NCBI GenBank assembly: GCA_035308165.1
Contig: DATGHC010000002.1
Span: forward strand, 70,310 to 134,309
DNA from: DASTCZ01 sp035308165
Lineage (GTDB): Bacteria; Acidobacteriota; Terriglobia; Acidiferrales; UBA7541
DNA length: 64,000 nucleotides
Direction: 5' to 3'
The position numbers and the translations under genes are program-made. Positions 60,644 to 64,000 of this stretch are shown here, one piece after another. The notes below the pieces were generated by a model. That model did no database searches. It was not told where the DNA came from and saw only the letters and a list, made by a program, of their open reading frames with translations. Positions within the stretch are counted from its first letter, which is position 1, and every line of letters begins with the position of its first letter.

Positions 60644-63067
60644 CTAAACGTCCAAATTCACCACGTCCAGCGCGTTGTCCTCGATAAACTTGCGGCGGTC
60701 GGCAACGTCTTCGCCCATTAACGTAGTGAAAATGTTTTCGGCCTCGACCACGTCTTCCATGCGTACCTGGAGGAGCGTGCGTGATTCGCCGTTCATGGTG
60801 GTGGCCCAGAGCTGCTCGGGATTCATTTCCCCCAGTCCTTTGAACCGCGTGATCGTGAATTCCTTTTGCGCGTCTTCCAAAACGTAGGCCAGCACGTCCA
60901 CCGCTTTTTCCTTGGAGATCTTGTCGCCGTTGCGCATAACCGAAAATGGAGGATGGTCCAGCGGCTCGATCAAGCGGTAGAGTGCTCGCACGCGCTTATA
61001 CTCCGGCGTGGAAGCCAGCGCCCAGCTCACCTTGCTTTCCATTGGCCGCTCCTTGGTGCCGCCCTTGATAGCCATCTCGTAGAGGCTGTGCTCTTCGTCG
61101 TAGGCGATTTTCAGGTCGGCTTCGATCTTTCCTTTCTCGATGGCCCGCTCCAGTTTTTCCAGTTTCTTCTTGTCCTCGAAGTCGGCTTTCTTTTCGAGTT
61201 CGCTTTCTGCCACCAGTTCAGCGATGCCCGCGATGCGCAGGCGTCGCGACAATCGCTTCATTACCTGCCCGTATTCCTGCACGTTCAGCAGGAACGACGC
61301 CAGCTCCTTGCCTTCGAGCGCGCCTCCTTCTTTCGGCTTCACCTTATGTTCTTCCGTGGCTCGGCGCATCATTTCGCTCATGAAGTCGCGGTCGTCGCGG
61401 ATGTAGCGGTCCATCTTTCCACGGCGCAGCCTGTAGAGCGGCGGCTGCGCGATGTAAATGTGTCCGCGCTCGATCAGCTCGCGCATGTGGCGGAAGAAAA
61501 ACGTGAGCAGCAGCGTGCGGATATGGCTGCCGTCCACGTCCGCGTCGGTCATCAGGATCACTTTGTGGTAGCGCAGTTTGGCGGGATCAAAATCGTCCTT
61601 GCCGATGCCGGTGCCCAGTGCGGTGATGATGGTGCGGATTTCCTCGTGCCCCAGCATTTTGTCGTAGCGCGCTTTTTCGACGTTGAGGATCTTTCCCTTG
61701 AGCGGGAGGATGGCCTGATTCTTGCGGTCGCGGCCCTGCTTGGCCGAGCCGCCGGCCGACTCTCCCTCAACAATGAACAACTCGCACCGCGCCGGGTCGC
61801 GCTCCTGGCAATCGGCCAGCTTGCCGGGCAAGCCGCTGGAATCGAGCGCTGATTTGCGCCGGGTGAGCTCGCGCGCCTTGCGGGCGGCTTCGCGGCCCCG
61901 CGCGGCGTCGATGCATTTGCCGATGATCCGGCGCGCGACGGTCATGTGTTTGTCGAAATACTCGCCCAGGCGCTCGTTGACCAGTTGCTCGACCTGCCCC
62001 TTGATGTCGCTGTTTAGCTTGCCCTTGGTCTGCCCTTCAAATTGAGGCTGTGGCAGTTTCACGGAAACCACCGCGACCAGCCCTTCGCGCACGTCGTCCC
62101 CTGTGATGGAGACTTCGTCCTTCTGTTCCTTCAGCATGCCCGTTTGGTTGGCGTAGAAGTTAATGGTGCGCGTGAGCGCCGAACGGAAGCCCGAAAGGTG
62201 CGTGCCGCCATCCACGGTGTTGATGGTGTTGGCGAAAGCAAAAATATTTTCCGCGTAGCCGTCGTTGTACTGGACGGCCATTTCCATTTCCACCTGATCG
62301 CGCTTGCCTTCCATGTAGATGGGCGAATCGTGCAGAACCTGCTTGCCTTTGTTCAGGTGCTTGACGAACTCCGCGATGCCTCCGGTGAATCGAAACTCGG
62401 CGGCCTTGTCATTGCGCTCATCCGTGAGCGTGATTTTTAATCCCTTGTTAAGAAAGGCCAGCTCGCGCAGTCGTTGTGCCAAAATGTCGTAGCTGAAAAC
62501 AGTTTGCGTGAAGATTTCCGGATCGGGATGGAAGGTGACCTTGGTGCCGGTCTTGCGTGTCTTGCCGGTCTGCTTGAGCTTGGTCTTGGGCTTGCCGCGC
62601 TCGTAATCCTGCTCCCACACGGCGCCGTCGCGCGCGATTTCCAGATGTAGCCAATCAGCCAGCGCATTCACCACCGACACACCCACCCCGTGCAGGCCGC
62701 CGGATACCTTGTAAGTTTCGGAATCAAATTTTCCGCCGGCGTGCAGCACGGTGAGCACCACTTCCGCTGCGGGACGTTTCTCCGTGGCGTGCATGTCCAC
62801 GGGAATTCCACGGCCGTTGTCGGTTACCGTGACGCTGTTGTCCTCATGGACCTCGACGTTAATTTCGTCGCAGAACCCGGCCATGGCTTCGTCCACGGAA
62901 TTGTCCACCACTTCCCACACCAGATGGTGCAGGCCCATTTCGCCGGTGGAGCCGATGTACATCGCCGGACGCAGCCGCACGGCTTCCAATCCCCCCAGAA
63001 CTTTGATGGATGTGGCGTCGTACTTATGCCCGGCGACGCGTGGAGCTGTCGCTTCTTTTTCTGCCAT
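60644..63067 (-). CDS. gyrB: DNA gyrase subunit B
   Basis: The ATPase subunit of DNA gyrase. The GHKL nucleotide site (VWEVVDNSVDEAMAGFC and DNGRGIPVD, GGLHGVGVSVVNALA), the TOPRIM motif (EGESAGGSAKQGRDRKNQAILPL) and the metal site DADVDGSHIRTLLLTFFFR are all present. The 807 residues match the normal length (804 in E. coli). An inverted repeat TTGAAAA-GCA-TTTTCAA (63085-63101) lies just before its start. It heads the gyrB-gyrA unit. Confidence 0.96.
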   Translation of the reverse strand: MAEKEATAPRVAGHKYDATSIKVLGGLEAVRLRPAMYIGSTGEMGLHHLVWEVVDNSVDEAMAGFCDEINVEVHEDNSVTVTDNGRGIPVDMHATEKRPAAEVVLTVLHAGGKFDSETYKVSGGLHGVGVSVVNALADWLHLEIARDGAVWEQDYERGKPKTKLKQTGKTRKTGTKVTFHPDPEIFTQTVFSYDILAQRLRELAFLNKGLKITLTDERNDKAAEFRFTGGIAEFVKHLNKGKQVLHDSPIYMEGKRDQVEMEMAVQYNDGYAENIFAFANTINTVDGGTHLSGFRSALTRTINFYANQTGMLKEQKDEVSITGDDVREGLVAVVSVKLPQPQFEGQTKGKLNSDIKGQVEQLVNERLGEYFDKHMTVARRIIGKCIDAARGREAARKARELTRRKSALDSSGLPGKLADCQERDPARCELFIVEGESAGGSAKQGRDRKNQAILPLKGKILNVEKARYDKMLGHEEIRTIITALGTGIGKDDFDPAKLRYHKVILMTDADVDGSHIRTLLLTFFFRHMRELIERGHIYIAQPPLYRLRRGKMDRYIRDDRDFMSEMMRRATEEHKVKPKEGGALEGKELASFLLNVQEYGQVMKRLSRRLRIAGIAELVAESELEKKADFEDKKKLEKLERAIEKGKIEADLKIAYDEEHSLYEMAIKGGTKERPMESKVSWALASTPEYKRVRALYRLIEPLDHPPFSVMRNGDKISKEKAVDVLAYVLEDAQKEFTITRFKGLGEMNPEQLWATTMNGESRTLLQVRMEDVVEAENIFTTLMGEDVADRRKFIEDNALDVVNLDV

Positions 63068-63516
63068 TTGATCTCCGCATGTTCTTGAAAAGCATTTTCA
63101 AAAAGGGGCAGGGGCTCAAACGAAAAGAGCCGACCGTCGCCTTACCCTGTGATCCCCGCCGCATGCGGCCGGGACTCGTAGGGTTTTTTGCTTCATCCCG
63201 TCTCGCGCTGCGAGACGTGGCGAAGTCTTTCTTTCTTCCAGACTACTGATTTATGCCCTCCCGCTAGGTCGGGATCCCCGGGCATTCCATGTCTGGCCGA
63301 CGTGCCGAACTGGAGGAAAAATTATGCGTCCGACAACAGCAATATTGTATCCGAATTTGGGGCAATTCTCAAGGTCTTACAGAAAGCCGAATTCAAAATA
63401 AGCCCTCTGCTTTCAGTGGCTTGCGTGATGTCCGCGGGGTGGCTGGCCGCGCGCGGAGTTATCCACAAATAAACAGTTTATTCTGTGAGTTTTGTGGAAA
63501 CTTCCGCGCGCGAGAA
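63068..63516. other. 449-bp gap between gyrB and dnaN with several inverted repeats
   Basis: The gap holds the perfect inverted repeats TTGAAAA/TTTTCAA (63085-63101) and GTCTCGC-GCT-GCGAGAC (63200-63216), and a DnaA box near its right end (63459). No gene is supported. The leader of gyrB is on the minus strand, so the repeats may act in its 5' region. Confidence 0.5.
63459..63467 (+). promoter_or_regulatory. Perfect DnaA box (TTATCCACA)
   Basis: TTATCCACA matches the consensus DnaA box exactly and is 50 bp from the end of dnaN. An imperfect opposite form (TTTGTGGAA, 63491-63499) follows. With gyrB, gyrA and dnaN next to it, this fits an origin-proximal region, but one perfect box does not make an origin. 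Confidence 0.6.
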
Positions 63517-64000
63517 TCAGATCCGCATGGGCATGATTACATAGCGGTAGCGGAACGCCTCATCGCCTTCGGGACGGATTTGTCCGGCGGATTGTTCGTC
63601 CTTCAGCTCGAAGCGTACCGGGCCATCGGGAATCGCGGCGAGAAAATCCAAAAGGTACTGCGCGTTAAATCCGATGGTGATGGGATCGCCTTTGTACGGC
63701 TTCTCGATGGTCTCCATGGCTTCGCCGTACTCAGGGCTTTGGGCGGAAAGTTCCACGCCCTCGGTGGATACGGAAAATTTCACGGCGCGCGAGCGCTGGT
63801 CGGCAAGCTGCGAGACGCGGCGAATCGCGTCGTTCAATTCGTTACGATCCATCACCACAAATTTATTGTTGTCGCGTGGCATCACCGCCGGATAATTGGG
63901 GAATTGGCCGGTAAGAATTCGCGAGACGAGGCGACGCGAGCCCACCTGGAAAAACAGATAGCTGTCATCGCGTGCGAAATCAATCACGCCCTCTTCGCCC
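63517..64000 (-). CDS. dnaN: DNA polymerase III beta subunit (sliding clamp), C-terminal part
   Basis: The last ~160 residues of the sliding clamp: DDSYLFFQVGSRRLVSRILTGQFPNYPAVMP and the family C-terminus FRYRYVIMPMRI. The frame continues to the right edge, so the 5' part is outside the window. The clamp holds polymerase III on DNA. Its position next to gyrB fits the dnaA-dnaN-gyrB order near the replication origin in many bacteria. Confidence 0.94.
   Translation of the reverse strand, partial: GEEGVIDFARDDSYLFFQVGSRRLVSRILTGQFPNYPAVMPRDNNKFVVMDRNELNDAIRRVSQLADQRSRAVKFSVSTEGVELSAQSPEYGEAMETIEKPYKGDPITIGFNAQYLLDFLAAIPDGPVRFELKDEQSAGQIRPEGDEAFRYRYVIMPMRI

Overview
The window looks like a stretch of an Acidobacteriota chromosome (high GC, probably class Terriglobia or a relative). 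The main evidence is four very large FtsX/MacB-type permeases without ATPase partners (the 'acidobacterial duplicated orphan permease' type, one preceded by a PadR regulator) and two secreted VWA proteins of the 'VWFA-related Acidobacterial domain' type. The placement is an inference from gene families; there is no rRNA in the window. No tRNA, CRISPR array, prophage or insertion sequence was seen.

Layout. 1-5.1 kb: tail of a heavy-metal P-type ATPase, a Tat-exported GH2 glycosidase and a membrane-anchored MutS-like ATPase. 5.4-16.9 kb: PadR regulator, two tandem orphan permeases, a low-GC gap, a third permease and a VWA protein on the minus strand, an SDR oxidoreductase and a zinc-ribbon/Yip1-like membrane protein. 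17.0-22.1 kb: the most interesting locus. A sigma70-like promoter and a SAM-I (S-box) riboswitch precede a translationally coupled run of a ThrC-family PLP enzyme, a CysO/MoaD-like sulfur carrier fused to homoserine kinase, an aspartate kinase without ACT domains, and an aspartate-semialdehyde dehydrogenase interrupted by an in-frame TGA where homologues carry Trp. 22.3-34.4 kb: exported amidohydrolase, FabV, beta-propeller phosphoesterase, 2-oxoglutarate dehydrogenase E1, RidA, pterin carbinolamine dehydratase, two NAD(P) oxidoreductases and two small unknowns.

34.5-49.0 kb: a purine cluster (purQ, purL, a small membrane protein, purF, lepB, purM, and further on purN-tyrS), interrupted by an SDR, a fourth orphan permease and a Tat-exported ankyrin protein, with three copies of an intergenic repeat. 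49.1-57.8 kb: SRPBCC protein, DUF1223 protein, CGNR regulator, M48 and M28 peptidases, a coiled-coil exported protein, a tiny zinc-ribbon protein, a strong intrinsic terminator, a LOG-family protein and a second VWA protein. 57.8-64.0 kb: gyrA, a small ORF, gyrB and the end of dnaN, with a perfect DnaA box between gyrB and dnaN; this suggests the origin region is near the right edge.

How the genes work together. The 17-22 kb operon supplies aspartyl phosphate, aspartate semialdehyde and O-phosphohomoserine (homoserine dehydrogenase is not in the window) next to a ThrC-like enzyme and a sulfur-carrier domain, under SAM control. The simplest reading is a methionine/homocysteine route from O-phosphohomoserine with a protein-bound sulfur donor, rather than plain threonine synthesis. 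This is a hypothesis from gene content, motifs and the riboswitch.
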